Positions 1 to 12,168 of a stretch of 64,000 nucleotides of DNA are shown one piece after another. This DNA is from Craspedostauros australis. Lineage: Eukaryota; Bacillariophyta; Bacillariophyceae; Mastogloiales; Achnanthaceae. The stretch lies in assembly GCA_026770025.1 (NCBI GenBank), contig JAMXDE010000006.1:1674001-1738000 (forward strand). The letters run 5' to 3'. The notes beneath the pieces are model-generated. The model had not been told where the DNA came from, ran no database searches, and saw nothing but the letters and a program-made list of their open reading frames with translations. The first letter of the stretch is position 1; each line of letters begins with the position of its first letter. The position numbers and the translations under genes were made by a program.

Positions 1-756
1 CGTGGAAGATGGTGTTGGTTGATAGTCGTCTGTTTGCTATTTCATTACGTTGGCACTCCGATACTCTCGGTGTACACCAGTTCTCTTGCCCGATGCTCTT
101 GGCGCTTCAATCTGTTTCGTAGATACGGTCTCCGACTATGAGTCGGTACGCGAGATCCTCTCTCGCTCCTCTCTGTATTCTCTCTCTCTCTCAACATCGT
201 GTGCTCGTGCTACACGATCCTCCGTGTTTGATGCGTACTCCGCATTCGACACTCTGTTCATTCAGTACTGGCTTCTACTCCATGAGTACTTACCATTTGA
301 AGTTCACCTTCAGTATCCATGATCTTCATGGGTCATTGTATCTTCGCCTCCTGCTCTGACTTGGAGACAGCTGTCGACGTGGTGACATGTTGACATCCTG
401 TCGACCTCAGTGGGTGTCCTTCTGCTCTCCAGATGTCACGTTCCATTGGTGATGCAGTAGTCTGTCAGATGATATCGTCATCTGAGGTTTAGTTGGGAAG
501 TACCTCGAGATTCTCTTGGTACCATTGATGCATGGACGGACGATCTTCTGATTCTTCCAGAAATCGTTATTTGCAAATTTCCTCCAGAAATCTTGCCCCT
601 TTTCGTGTGTTCCATTTCCCCTGTAATTCTGACGAATCACAGTATACTATCGACACGAATGTAGTTATACCGTTCAAGTGCGTATGAGAGAATAACGGGT
701 GAACGATGCACATATACACGTACATCTTGACATATACTCACATGTACATCTCGACA
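1..756 (-). repeat. 3' LTR of A1, incomplete at window edge
   Basis: The sequence aligns along its length with the LTRs at 7030, 12169 and 19305 and ends in the family terminus TCTCGACA at 756. It contains the (TC)n tract near 180-190 and the conserved hairpin arms found in the other family A LTRs. The first 33 bases of the LTR are missing because the window starts inside it. Confidence 0.93.
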
Positions 757-764
757 CCCTTCCT
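757..764 (-). other. Polypurine tract of A1
   Basis: Immediately inside the 3' LTR the minus strand reads AGGAAGGG, a purine run that would prime plus-strand DNA synthesis. The same eight bases are in the same place in A2 (12960-12967) and A4 (44607-44614). Confidence 0.7.
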
Positions 765-776
765 GTGTGCATTCGG

Positions 777-3700
777 TCATTCGAATGTTCTCGATGTGTC
801 AAGGTACGACTTCTCATGTTCGCGTTGTAAATCGGCCTTGATGTTCTTGGTGAATCCGTCGCTTGTGTTCTGCTCGGATTTGACGAAAATGATTTCGATG
901 GTTTTGTTGATTACCATGTTCCTCACGTAGTGATGGCGCACGTCGATGTGCCGCGATTGTTGGGATGTTGATGGGTTCTTGGCGATGAAGATCGCTCCGA
1001 TGTTGTCCACACGGACCTTGATCGGTGTCTTCACTGGGACGCCCACACTCTCGAGTAGCTGCATGACGAAGAAGATCTCCTTTGCCGCTTCGGAAAGGGC
1101 AACGTATTCTGCTTCAGATGAGCTGAGTGTGACGGCCTTCTGTGCTTTGGATCGCCAAAGGATTGGTACCTTACATAGGTATAGGATGAATCCCCCTACG
1201 CTGATTCTTGTGTTCTTGTCTCCTGCATATTCGCTATCGCAGAAGAGCTCCATGTCCCAGCCGTCGTCGTCTGGACGCGCTGGATGGATCTTCAATCCAT
1301 AGTCCTTTGTATCGATCACATACTTGATGATCCGATACATCTCCTTCATTGCAGCCTTGGTGGGCCCGATCAATACCTTGGAGAGTTCCCTCACAGGGTT
1401 CGCGATATCCGGTCGTGAGTGCTTGATGAGGAAGAGTAGCATACCGACGCCTCGGCGGTATTCGGCATGTTCTTCCGGTCCGACCTTCTGCAGTCCGTTG
1501 TCTTTGGATGGTCGTACGATGATTTGACCCGGGGTTCCCGGTGTCCCGTAGCGTTGCATCTTCTCAACCTTGGTTCCGAACTCTTCGATGAGGTGTCGGA
1601 TGAGATGTGGTTGACGCAATGTCGCTCTAGTCTTGTCATGGTTCAGTTCGATGTTGCAGCTGAGGTAGTCTCCGAGTCCGCGCTCGATTGTCACCTTGAA
1701 CTTGCTGCCTTGGATGTCCTTCAGGAATGTCTCCAGTGCTTTGGAGTCTCCGCAACAGAAGCAATCGTCCACGTAGATGGCCACGATCATGCTTCCTTCC
1801 TTCGTCTTCCTGTAGAACAGGCACGGGTCTGCTGCGCTCTGTTCGAAGTTGATATTCTTGAGGGTCGATACCAACATCTTGAACCATTGCCTGGCGCTCT
1901 GCACAAGTCCGTAGATTGGCTTGTGTAGGGTCAGGGCTTCGTCTGGTTGATGATCCATCCCGTTGGGACAGTTCATGTAGATCTCCTCGTCGAGGTCTCC
2001 GTGTAGGAATGCCGTTACGACATCGACGAGTGCGCAGTCCATCTTCTTGATCAGCATGATCACCATCATGACCCGATAGGTCACGTCATGGATGACGGGT
2101 GAATAGTGCTCTTGGAAGTCCACTCCTGCGACTTGTGAATAGCCACATGCAACGAGCCGCGCTCGATGTGTGCCATCACGCTTCAGTTTGAAGACCCATT
2201 TGCACTTGCAGCATCTGCGGCCGCGTGGGATGGCGTCTCGTTTGATCTTGCTGTATACCTTTCGTGTATCCATGGAGTCGAACTCCTTCTTGATGGCTGC
2301 TCGATATCCCTTCCGATGGATAGGATCTGGGTGGTTGAAGGCTCCATCGAATGTTGTAGGTTCGATATGCTTCTCTGGTTCCTTGTTTTCGTCCTGCATC
2401 GACAATCCGATGTCGATCGCTGGTCTCTCGGTGATGATTGCATTCATTCCGTATAGTCCTGTTGTGCTATAGTGAGTGATCTCGATCTCTTCATCTTCGT
2501 CTTCGATTTCTTCGTCATCTGTGGTTTCGTTGTTGGAATCGTCGATCATCTCGTCGCTGAGTTCGTCATTCGCCTCATTGGATGATGGATCGCTCTCATA
2601 GCCTTCTTCCTTTCGACCTCGTTCGTTGAAGTCTGCGAGCTCGCTCAGAGCTCTGGGAATACTCTTCCCTGTAGTTGATTTGGGATTAGTTTCTCCCTTC
2701 CTGCCTTGTGCTTCATGACGTCGCATCCTCTCCTTTCTAGCTATGTCACGTTTGCTTGGCTTGCTCGGTGGAGGTCTGGATGGTGTGCCATGTGTAGACC
2801 TCGCTGGTGTGTTCGGAGGAGTGATGCCTGTGTCATCGTCGGCTTCATCGCCGGATGGTTGGATTTCGTCATCCTCATGATTGGATTCGCTCCGATCTTC
2901 CTCGTCATTCTGGATTAGTTGAGTCACTGCTCCGTTGTTCTCATTATCCTCATCATCGCTGTCTGATAGGATGTAGTATCTGTTGCTGTCAGCGAAAGAT
3001 ACTCTTTTCGCTTCCGATGTTTGACGCGTTGCCGTCCTTGGCGTTGCTCCCTTCCGTCCGATGGTTGTGAAGCCGTCTGCGTCTGTCGTTCCTGTTTCGT
3101 TGGATATGTTCGGTGCTGGTGCCCAGCCACGGAACTGTCCGTATGATTGGTTGAGCCACTTGATATCGCGTGAGCAGATGAGTGACTTGGTCGATGGTCT
3201 GTACATGTTGTAGACCCCTGATGCATGTTGGTGTGCATATCCGATGAACACCATCTCTTCTCCTCTGTTCTTGAGTTTGGCGGTGATCCCGCCGTAGGTA
3301 GTCTTCACAACACCCACCTCTCCGAAAGTGCGGAGTGCATCCGCATATGGTGGATCGTTGCCGAAGAATTGTCGATGTGGTGACTCCTTTTGATTCTTCG
3401 CTACGGTGATGTTGGCGATGGCGATGGCAGTGCTAGCAGCTGCTGCCCACAAGCCATGCCTATACTCTTCGTCGAGTTGTGCTCCGTTGAGCATGGAGCG
3501 GATCTTGGTGTAGAGGTACGCGAACTTGCGTTCCACTCTGCCGTTCTGTTGCGGCGTGTTCGATGCCGTGAATTCGAATTTCATGTTGAGTCCTGCATCG
3601 ATGAGAATATCCTGTGTGGATTTGTTCTCTCCGCTGTTGTCACCTCGGAAGATGATCTGTTGATCACCAGTCTGTGACTTGATTGTTTGGATGAATCATT

Positions 3701-6700
3701 TGATGTACCCTGGTTGATCACTTTTGTTCTTGAGAAAGAAACTCCAGCAGTAATCCGTGCAGTCGTCCACGATCAGGGTCCAGTAGCGTTTATCTCCAAA
3801 GCTTATGTGTTTAGTGTAACTAATGTCAATGAAGAGCCGTTCGCCGTGGCGAGTTGCTCTCGGAATGGTTGCCTTCAGAATGTTCTTCACTCTTGCGTTC
3901 GCGACCGCGCAGTCACGACATATCGGCATCTCGCCGATAATCTTCCATCCGTATTGGGCGGCTGTCCGCTTCATGGTCTCGAGTGGCGCGTGGCCGAGCA
4001 TTTGATGCAAGTTCACCGCGCTGATCTCCTTGGATGGGTTCTTGACGAAGGTTGTGCAAGCCTTGTCGTCGTCTGTTGGCATGATGGAATGCATCTGCAC
4101 TCCTGTGATGAATCCGTTGGCTGTGGGGAAGACTCGGTCGAATACGATCTTCGTTCCGGATCCGTTGATGATGTCCATCAGAATGCCGTTGCTACCAAGC
4201 TGGTAACTGTTGTACAGAGCCTTGTTCGTGGAGAAAAGGTTCACCGCCATTTTCGGTGTGTACTTCACGTCATCGAGCCGGATGATGTGGCCAGTGTTGT
4301 CTCGTTGCTTGACCTTCAAGCGAATGGATCCCATCTTGGGAGAGTCCAGTTTCGTACTGTCTCCCACTTGGACGAATGACTTGATGTGCCGCACGTTGAA
4401 GAGAGCGGCGTCTGAATTGACGATATGACACAAAGCTCCGCTGTCGGCAAGCCAGGTGTCCTTGTTGACCTTGTCTTTGTATCGAGTGCTCAGCTCATGG
4501 AGCTGCTCCACAGCTGCTGCAGCTGTATCGGTCATGATGTTGTCTTTGTCCTCTTCGTCGACGTGAACTCCATATTCGTTCCATGGATTCTCGTGATGTT
4601 CGTCGTCGGTCTCATCGGATAGCTGAGCGTAGTCCGATGGAATCGTGTTGCTTCGGTGTGATCCTGTGGCTGGATCGTATGGGTGGACGCGTGATCGCTC
4701 TCGCAAGAGTACACGCATACATCCTCCAAGGATGTAGTGCAGATCCGTCTCTGGGATCGTTTCCGTCTCGTTCGCTTCGAGTATGCGGTTGATGACGACC
4801 GAATTGACAAGAATCTCTTCGATTGATCCGAAGTTCTCGGATAGGATGGATCCCATCATGTTCACCCATATTGGCATGAGTGCTCCTCGTGTGGTTCCTG
4901 GGAACACTCGCATCCCCGCTTCCATTATGGCGTCAAAGATGAGCTGCTTTTGGATTATCAATGCTGTTGCTGTTGCATTCGGGGTGACGCTGTGACGGAG
5001 GAGGTAGTCGACACTGTTGGGATCCTCAATATCTGGGAAGTCGATATTCGCTGGATAGATGACACGCTCGTTTGGATTGAAGCTGTCGTCTGGATGGTCT
5101 TCAGTTTCGTCGCTATCATCTTCGTCGAAGATGCCCGATCTGTTGTTCCCCGCCGCTGGAGGAGGCGGCGCCGCGGCGCGGTTCGTTTCGTCGTCTTCAT
5201 CTGCGCCGTCCTCGTTGGCGTCGTCGTCGTCGTCGTCATCGCTCATGGCCTCCTCGATGTCGCTATTGTTGGCCTCGTCGTCCATCTCAGCTTCGTCGCC
5301 GTATGAACCGATCAGGTCGTGCGCGTTGAAGCAGCATTCGTAGCTCACTTCGCGTCTTGGATCCACCTCGTGGATGATTGGCTCCTCGCTGAGCCACTCC
5401 GGGACGATCTCATCATCCTGCACTTCGTCGTCACTTCCGACGCACTCGAAGTTATCGAAGAAGGAGTCTTCGATGTAGTTGTTGGACACCAACATGCAGA
5501 GCGGCATGTCCTTTGCAGAGAGTACCATCTCGTGCCCGCTCTTGTCGTGTCCTTCCGTAGCCGCGTTGGCTTGTTCGTTGTTCCTTTTGCTTTCGTTGAA
5601 CTTCTTCTTTCGGCACTCCGCCTCGCGGTGTCCGAAGATGCCACAGTAGTTGCACTTGCCCTTGAAGCCGCTTCCCTTGTTGCGCTTTCCGTTCATTTTG
5701 TTGTTGTTGTTGTTTTTCTTGTTGTTCGATTTCTTGCGTTCTGGGCAATCGGCGGATCTATGGCCATACATGCCACAGTTGTGACAAGTACCCTTGAAGT
5801 TACCGGTGCTTGTGAAGCCGGTATCGTTGCTCTTCGTGTTACTGTCTTGGAAGTTGTCGACGTATGCCTTGCCTCCTCTATGAGTGGCGTATGCAGTGCG
5901 GAGTACTCCTCTGATCGTGTTGATGGTAACCAGTTCCGGATTGAACGTGAGTTGGTGTTGGAAGTTCACGATGTGAGTTCTGTATTCGTTGCTCACCGTG
6001 CTGAGGATTTGCATGATCATTTCCTCGTCCGTGATCTCGTACTTCACATCGTGGAGACACGATCGTAGACTTTCGAGTCGTGTGATGTAGATGTCAGGGT
6101 CCGTGTCTCTCTTCATCTTTTCGTTGTTGAATTGACGCTTGAGTTTGATCTTCGTCACCGCATCGGATGGTCGGAACTTCTCCGCGAGAACGTTCCACGC
6201 TGCGTGTGCGTCTCCTTCGGGGTAGTCGTCGGAGATGCATTGGTTAATGTACTGGATGGCCTGTTTGCCTTTTCCTTTCTCTGCATCCATCATGAGGATC
6301 AGATTGCTGAAGCAGTCGCATCCCAGCTTGTGGATCTCTTCCATCGCTTCCTTGGCTTCACCGTCGGCTGCCGCGATCTCGCTCACTGTTGGCACCTTGG
6401 TCTTGCCCAACATCACGTCTCTCGTCTTCTGTGCACGAGCGTATGCCTTCGCTTGGGACTCCCATGCGCTGTAGTCTTCCTGTTCACCGCTGAACATTGG
6501 CGCCTTGATGCGTCGCTTGTTCACGTTGGCTGATGTCGCCATGTTGATTCATTGTTTCGTTGTTGGTGCGCTCGCGCCCTTGGTTTCCGTCGGTTTCTGT
6601 GTTACCGATTCTTCGATTTTCGCTTGTTGTTGCGCGGAGATTGTTTTCGTCACAAATTCTCCTCCTGGTGGTGTCTCACTTTTCCCACCCTGTTTGGCTG

Positions 6701-6947
6701 TGCGAATGCTCTTCGTCACACCAGTCTCCTCTTGCTTGATTGCCTTGAGAATACTCTTCTCCTTACGATGTAGTCTTGCAGACCGTTCTTCTTCGGTCTC
6801 GTCGATCGCGCTTGCGTCTGCGCTTGATAGGACAGTAGCCGCGGCTGCTTCCTTCTCTTGTCGTGATGGAGTCTCACTCGCACCTTCTTCTCTCTTGATA
6901 GCCGGATTGGACAGAGGGATGTCTCTCAATTCCTCTTCCTCGCTCAT
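777..6947 (-). pseudogene. A1 Gag-Pol polyprotein, interrupted by two in-frame stops
   Basis: A single frame of 2057 codons runs from the start at 6947 to 777 and aligns throughout with the intact A2 and A4 polyproteins. It is broken only by TGA at 6549-6551, at the end of the N-terminal leader, and TGA at 3696-3698, inside the integrase core. Both sites read CGA (Arg) in A2 and A4, so both fit C-to-T change at a CpG. The middle segment (6542-3696) carries the Gag region, two CCHC knuckles, an acidic stretch, the DSGA protease motif and the integrase zinc region. The left segment carries the rest of integrase, the YVDD reverse transcriptase and RNase H. It lacks the 27-codon insert that A2 and A4 share before the proline run. 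Probably no full protein is made unless the stops are read through. Confidence 0.9.
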
Positions 6948-7017
6948 TCAGTCTGTTGATCCTGATTAATGTTCGTCTTCCTCGCACGATCCGATTCGCG
7001 GGCTCGTCCTGATCTAT

Positions 7018-7029
7018 CGTTTATAAACG
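7018..7029. other. 12-bp palindrome at LTR/internal junction of A1 (primer-site region)
   Basis: CGTTTATAAACG, a perfect palindrome, abuts the inner end of the 5' LTR where a primer-binding site is expected. It does not start with the usual TGG complementary to a tRNA CCA end. The identical 12-mer occupies the same place in A2, A3 and A4. Confidence 0.5.
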
Positions 7030-7814
7030 TGTTGGCAAGTTCCGCTCACGGTAACCTACGATCGTGGAAGATGGTGTTGGTTGATAGTCGTTCGTTTGCT
7101 ATTTCATTAGTTGGCTACTCCGATCCTCTCGGTGTACGCCGTTTACTTGCCCGATGCTCTCGGTGCTTCAATCTGTTTCGTAGATTCGGTCTCCGACTAT
7201 GAGTCGGTACGCGAGATCCTCTCTGTATTCTCTCTCTCTCTCTCTCTCACACAATCATGTGCTCATGCTACACGATACTCCGTGTTCGATGCGTGCTCCG
7301 CATTCGACACTCCGTTCGTTCAGTACTGGCTTCTACTCCATGAGTACTTACCATTTGAAGTTCACCTTCAGTATCCATGATCTTCATGGGTCATTGTATC
7401 TTCGCCTCCTGCTCTGACTTGGAGACAGCTGTCGACGTGGTGACATGTTGACATCCTGTTGACGTCAGTGGGCGTCCTTCTGCTCTCCAGATGTCACGTT
7501 CCATTGGTGATGCAGCAGTCTGTCAGATGATATCGTCATCTGAGGTTTAGTTGGGAAGTACCTCGAGATTCTCTTGGTACCATTGATGGATGGACGGACG
7601 ATCTTCTGATTCTTCCAGAAATCGTTATTTGCAAATTTCCTCCAGAAATCTTGCCCCCTTTCGTGTGTTCCATTTCCCCTGTAATTCTGACGAATCACAG
7701 CATACTATCGACACGAGTATAGTTATACCGTTCAAGTGCGTATGAGAGAATAGCGGGTGAACGATGCACATATACACGTACATCTTGACATATACTCACA
7801 TGTACATCTCGACA
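7030..7814 (-). repeat. 5' LTR of A1
   Basis: A 785-bp repeat bounded on the plus strand by TGTTGGCAAG and TCTCGACA, that is TG...CA ends. It is a little shorter than the 791-bp LTRs of A2 and A4. Past 7814 the sequence changes directly into piggyBac transposase coding sequence. Confidence 0.93.
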
Positions 7815-8980
7815 CCAACAGTGTGTCAAAGCGGCTGTGTCTGAAACCTGGCTATGCTTGCGCCATAGATGAGATGATGGTTCAATTCAAGGGAAGATCT
7901 GCACAGATGCATCACATGCAGCAGAAGCCAATCAAGGAAGGCTACAAATTCTATTCCCTTTGCTGCTCAGCCTCAGGGTTCATGTTCCATGTGCTGCCAT
8001 CGGGGCGCCTGGATAAAACCACCAGGATCAACAACACAGTCGCAGAGCTTCTTGACAAACTCAATCCTGCTGACAAGCATGTTGTCGCCATGGACAATCA
8101 ATTCACTACAAAGACTGTCATTGAGAAGTTGAGGGAGATGGGAGTGGGCATTGTGAGAACTGCAAGGAATTGTTGTGGATTCCCTCCCAAGAAAATGAAG
8201 GACATCGAAGATGATCGCTTCAACTCTCTGTACATCTGGACAGAGAGTGACAAGTATGTCATTACACGATGGGTGGATAACAATGTGGTGCTCATGGTGA
8301 GTACAGTCCATTATGCAAGTGAGACAGTCGCAAAGAATCGACATTGACCACGACAGACCACAACGAACAAGAACCATCTGAAGACTGTCTGGGGTGATGA
8401 CTGGAATGCTGCAATCAGGATCCCAAGAATGATCAATGACTACAATCATTGGATGGGAGGGGTGGATTGGTGCGATCAGCTTATCGCATACTATCAACCA
8501 AATATGCGGTGTTGAAGGGTATGGATGCCAATCATGTTTCACCTACTTGACATACTGAGGGTGAACTCATGGATTGTGAACAGTCAGCTTGTGGAGGAGG
8601 AGGATTGAATGGATCACAAATCATATGGCTTGGCAATGGTGGAAGCACTGGTGTGGAAAGCGAGGACCTGCGAAGTCCATAGCACAAGGAGGGCAAGGAG
8701 AATCCCAAAGGAGATAAGAACAAGGACAAGGATGAGCAGTACCCAACCAGTGTTGAGCGAGGATAGGTTCATGGGTGTGTATAAAGACCATGGACAGAAA
8801 ATTGACAAAGATGGAAAGCAATGACTTTGCCAATATTGCTGCTACTTGAAGGCCATAAGAAAATTACTGGCCTAGAAGAAAACACTCCCACGATGGTCAC
8901 ATGGATCTGCAGCTTGTGTAGAGTCCATGTCTGCAAGACCATTGGGGTATATACCATGGAAGGTGATGAAGTATGGTAAA
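7815..8980 (+). pseudogene. piggyBac-type transposase PB1, 5'-truncated and decayed
   Basis: Read on the plus strand, this matches the PB2 transposase from the first catalytic aspartate region onward: SIDEMM-type motif, VAMDN, RWVDNN and the GGVD motif of the DDE_Tnp_1_7 catalytic fold. The 5' half is missing because A1 interrupts it at 7815; the rest would lie left of the window. Stops occur at 8345-8347, near 8515 and near 8607. After a frame change, about 8820-8980 still encodes remnants of a C-terminal Cys-rich domain (paired Cys-x2-Cys motifs and a final V-C), as in other piggyBac proteins. GGVDWCD has replaced GGVDKCD of PB2. It is non-functional. Confidence 0.85.
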
Positions 8981-9117
8981 ACAAAAATTCAGTGGTTCCT
9001 GACAATAGCACTAGTAAACGATGGTGCCAGTTTAGTTTTCACGTAGGCCGTGGCAGGACAAATGTGTTAAAAAATTAACACGGTGTCAAGATATATGATA
9101 TAATAGTAGAATTATCT

Positions 9118-9135
9118 CTGGGTCATGAAGGGATA
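9118..9135 (+). repeat. Right terminal inverted repeat of piggyBac PB1
   Basis: CTGGGTCATGAAGGGATA is the inverse of the sequence at 9539-9557 and matches 21209-21227. Its place beyond the transposase C-terminus, and the outward-facing GGG (CCC when read inward), fit the outer end of a piggyBac element. No flanking TTAA is visible. Confidence 0.6.
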
Positions 9136-9538
9136 GAGTGTGCATATGGAGGGAAGGCAGTGTGTGCTGATTGAGACATGGACAAAGCTCAACGTCCCAG
9201 GGCATGAATGGGAGCAGAACCGAGAACAAGGCAGTGTGAAAGTCAAGGCGGGGGTGAAGATCTGGATTACCCACCAACCCACAACTCTGGATTTCGACCA
9301 CTGATCCACAGCCCAGATGAAGCATCATCATCACCATGCCTACTGCTACCGCGCAATCCTCAACATCTCTTCGCACCCAACCGCCTTGCCCACGCGAAAT
9401 GTGAGTCTGTTGATCAAGGGCACGACTGGACAGCAAGCTGAAGCACGGCTGGTGATTCCCAACACAATTTGCCCTTCTGCGTCCGCATGCCTTTCGTTTC
9501 TAGTCGTAGATTAATGCGAAAAATCTAAACTTTTTTAC
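9136..9538. other. Unassigned spacer between two piggyBac elements
   Basis: About 400 bases between the right end of PB1 and the left end of PB2. Short open frames exist on both strands, but none has recognisable motifs or codon structure. I see no gene or repeat here. Confidence 0.5.
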
Positions 9539-9557
9539 TATCCCTTCATGACCCAGG
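9539..9557 (+). repeat. Left terminal inverted repeat of PB2
   Basis: TATCCCTTCATGACCCAGG, inverse of 21209-21227. The first 70 or so bases inward (an ATTATAT stretch, then CGTGTTAA and TTT..AAC) also resemble the inward sequence at the PB1 right end. That supports reading these as ends of two related elements. Confidence 0.65.
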
Positions 9558-10503
9558 TCCAACGCGTTCATTATATCCTTTTTTTCGGCCCGTGTTAAAT
9601 TTTGAACGAGGTTTCCCTACCAGGAGCTACGACAGAAAGCTTTCTTTTTTAATCTAGTTCGGAACCATTCTTCTTATTCACACGGTTTTACTAGTAAAAA
9701 AAATTCGTCAGCCCTGATCCTGACCATGGTATGTAGCCCAGTGTTGCTTGCAGATGTAGACATCACAGATGTTGCACATCCTTCTCACTCTTTTCGGTTT
9801 CACCCCTGCCTTTCTGTCTTGCTTTGCTTTCGCCTTCAAGAACGCACAGTATGTGCAGGTCCGCTGGCACCCTTATCAACATCTAGATCGAAATTAGGTA
9901 CCCATCTCCCATGACTGAAATGTGATTCAATATTTTCTGATTCGACTCGATTTGAGAGTATAGTCGGATGAGTCTTGATACACGATTCAGATTCAGTCAC
10001 TACAGTCATCGAACCTGACATAGGCACTGACATCATCAATGACGTCAGAAGATCGGTCATTGTGATCCTCGGAATCGAGATTATGTTTTAGTCATGGTAC
10101 GCTGATCTGTCTAGCCTAGCCGAGTGCATCATCGAGCACGTGGCAACAACATTTAGGATCCAGAACAACATCGTCAGAGGTGATGCATGCACCTTGTCGA
10201 CGTAGACGGATCGATCCATATGTGATCAAACAGAGACCAAGACCAGACAAGATCAGACAGAGATGAAGAAAGACCAAAGGTGGAGATAACACGAGATATC
10301 GTGTAGATCAACATGCCATCTTGGGCAATGTTTTAGAGAAAACCACGAGGTAATCGAACAGCACATTAGAAACCCGTGCAATAGGCACCATCATTAGCAA
10401 TAGGAGATCATCATCTCATAATTCACACTCAATCATCAATTGACACACTAACTTAGCAACAACCAAATACACCAAACATCTCCAACTTCACCTATTGGAT
10501 TGA
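9558..10503. other. 3' non-coding part of PB2
   Basis: About 950 bases between the left inverted repeat and the end of the transposase frame. It is AT-richer than the flanks, with no open frame I can assign. It may contain the transposase 3' UTR on the minus strand; no clear polyadenylation signal stands out. Confidence 0.5.
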
Positions 10504-12168
10504 TCACCCAGGCGGCGTAGTAAGTGCAGTGTTTGGTGCTCCCCTCTTGTCCTGTGTGTAATTGCTGATTATCAACCCTTGTCTCACGATGAGCTCCTTG
10601 TGGTCGCGATACTCTCCTGTCAGTCTCTTCAAACTCAGCGTTGGTGACTTTCTGCTCATTCTGGATGCTGTTTGGATCGATCTTGGCGCTGGCCTTGATG
10701 GTGTGGTTGCCTGTGCCCTTGCCCTTGTTGACCTCGATTCATACATGACACCTTTCGCAACAAGCCGTTCAATCATCTACAAACCAAATGCCTTGTGCTC
10801 CAATTGATGCTCCTTTTCGACCAGCATGTTGTGGGCGATCCAGGCATTCACCCTCAGGATGTCCAGCAGGTGAAACATCAGGGGCATCCACACTCGTCGG
10901 CATCGGAGATTCGGTCCGTAGTAGGCGATGAACTGATCGCACTTGTCCACGCCTCCCATCCGGTGATTGTAGTCGTCAATCATCTTCGGTATGCGAATCC
11001 TCGCGTTCCAATTGCTCCCCCACACTTGTTTGAGGTGAGACTTGTTCGTCTGGGTCTCCCTTGGCTTGTGGCGATCCTTCTGCACTGTCTCATTTCCGTA
11101 GTGGATGGTGCTGACCATCAAGACAACATTGTTGTCGACCCATCTTGTGATGACATGATCATCAGATTGTGTCCACAGATACAGCGAATTGAAGCGTCCA
11201 TCCTCAATATCTTTCAGCTCCTTCGGAGGGAAGCCACGACGATTCCGAGCAGTGCCAACGATTCCCAGCCCCATTCTCCTGGAGTTCTCAATCACAGTCT
11301 TTGTTGTGAAAAGATTATCCATTGCCACGACATGCCCCAAATTTGGATCAAGAACAGCCATCAACTCTTGCACTGTGTTGTTGATCTTCGTTGTCTTATC
11401 CAGTCTTCCAGCAGGAAGTATATGGTACATGAACCCAGATGCAGAGCAGCACAGCGCGAAGAACTTGTATCCTTCTTTGATGGGCTGTTGCTTCATGCGA
11501 TGGGTTTGGCTTGATCGGCCTTTGAAGCGTACCATCATCTCGTCAATGGAGCAGGCAAACCCTGGCTTTGCGCACACCTTCTGAGAGACCCGGTTGGTAT
11601 GGTCCAGCATAAGTTGGACCTTGGCATACCATGAGCGATCGGAAATGATCACAGGGGACATCGAAGGTGGTGGTGGTGCAGGTTTGCAGGCTGCCCTGCT
11701 CTCGGACCCATGTGGGGCAACATTGTTAGAGAGGTCGGATAGCGTTGATGAAGATGTTGACGCATCAGCTGACATTCCAGAAGTTGTGGCCGTCTGCGAT
11801 GATGATCTGGTGCCGTGGCTCTGATCTGTTGGAGAGACATCATCATCCATATCGTCTGCAGATGTATCGCTGCTGTCAATTGAAGAATCTGACTGGCCAT
11901 CCAAGTGTTCAGCCATTGCAGTGAGATGGATGTGATTCCAAATGACTTGGTATCGTGCTCTTGTCATGTATGTCATGAGCTCGTGAGAAGGAATGGAAAT
12001 GGAAGCAGCTCTCCAGTAGTCTCTCTTTGCAGGGGCGTCAAAGAAGCCCATGTAGAAGTACATTGCAAGGAATATGTACAGTTCACATACTGTCACTGGT
12101 TCAGCATTGGATCGACTGTTTCGAATATGATTGTTGGTATGAAGCTGGATGCTCTCCACAAGAGTCTC
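10504..12168 (-). pseudogene. piggyBac transposase PB2, C-terminal two-thirds
   Basis: Catalytic portion of a piggyBac (DDE_Tnp_1_7) transposase, which would cut and paste the element by hairpin-intermediate DDE chemistry in the nucleus. The open frame 12168-10777 (about 464 codons) enters from the A2 junction. It carries an acidic Ser/Asp-rich linker, SIDEMM, VAMDN, RWVDNN and GGVDKCD, so the expected catalytic aspartates are all present. A TAG follows HKAFGL at 10777. The frame continues open to 10504 with a basic tail resembling that of PB1, so this stop is probably premature. The Cys-rich domain is degraded. The N-terminal third is at 20096-20845, on the other side of A2. As it stands the gene cannot give a whole protein. 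Confidence 0.85.

Larger units (their letters stand above)
1..7814 (-). mobile_element. Copia LTR retrotransposon A1 (family A), left end outside window
   Basis: Two copies of one LTR (1-756 and 7030-7814) flank a gag-pol frame read on the minus strand, so the 3' LTR is on the left and the 5' LTR on the right. By comparison with complete family A LTRs, the left LTR lacks only its outer 33 bases, which lie outside the window. The two LTRs differ at many places, for example around 52-95 versus 7109-7152, so this copy is clearly older than A2 and A4. The right end abuts the middle of a piggyBac transposase at 7815, so A1 inserted into that gene. The left target duplication cannot be seen. Copia identity comes from the protein order protease, integrase, reverse transcriptase, RNase H. 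Confidence 0.93.

Noticed and set aside
5319-6068. Long open frames antisense to family A gag (249 codons here, repeated at 17594-18343 and 39231-39980)
   Set aside because: They mirror the conserved Gag coding strand and appear only because that strand is codon-biased. They show no motif and no start context.
7757-8347. PB1 as an intact small transposase gene beginning inside the LTR
   Set aside because: Its apparent start lies in LTR sequence and its frame is cut by stops that related PB2 lacks, so it is a truncated pseudogene.
9118-9557. A 440-bp MITE bounded by inverted CTGGGTCATGAAGGGATA repeats
   Set aside because: The same repeat also ends PB2 at 21209, and the sequences outside this interval (not inside it) resemble each other as piggyBac subterminal regions. 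Two adjacent piggyBac ends explain it better.
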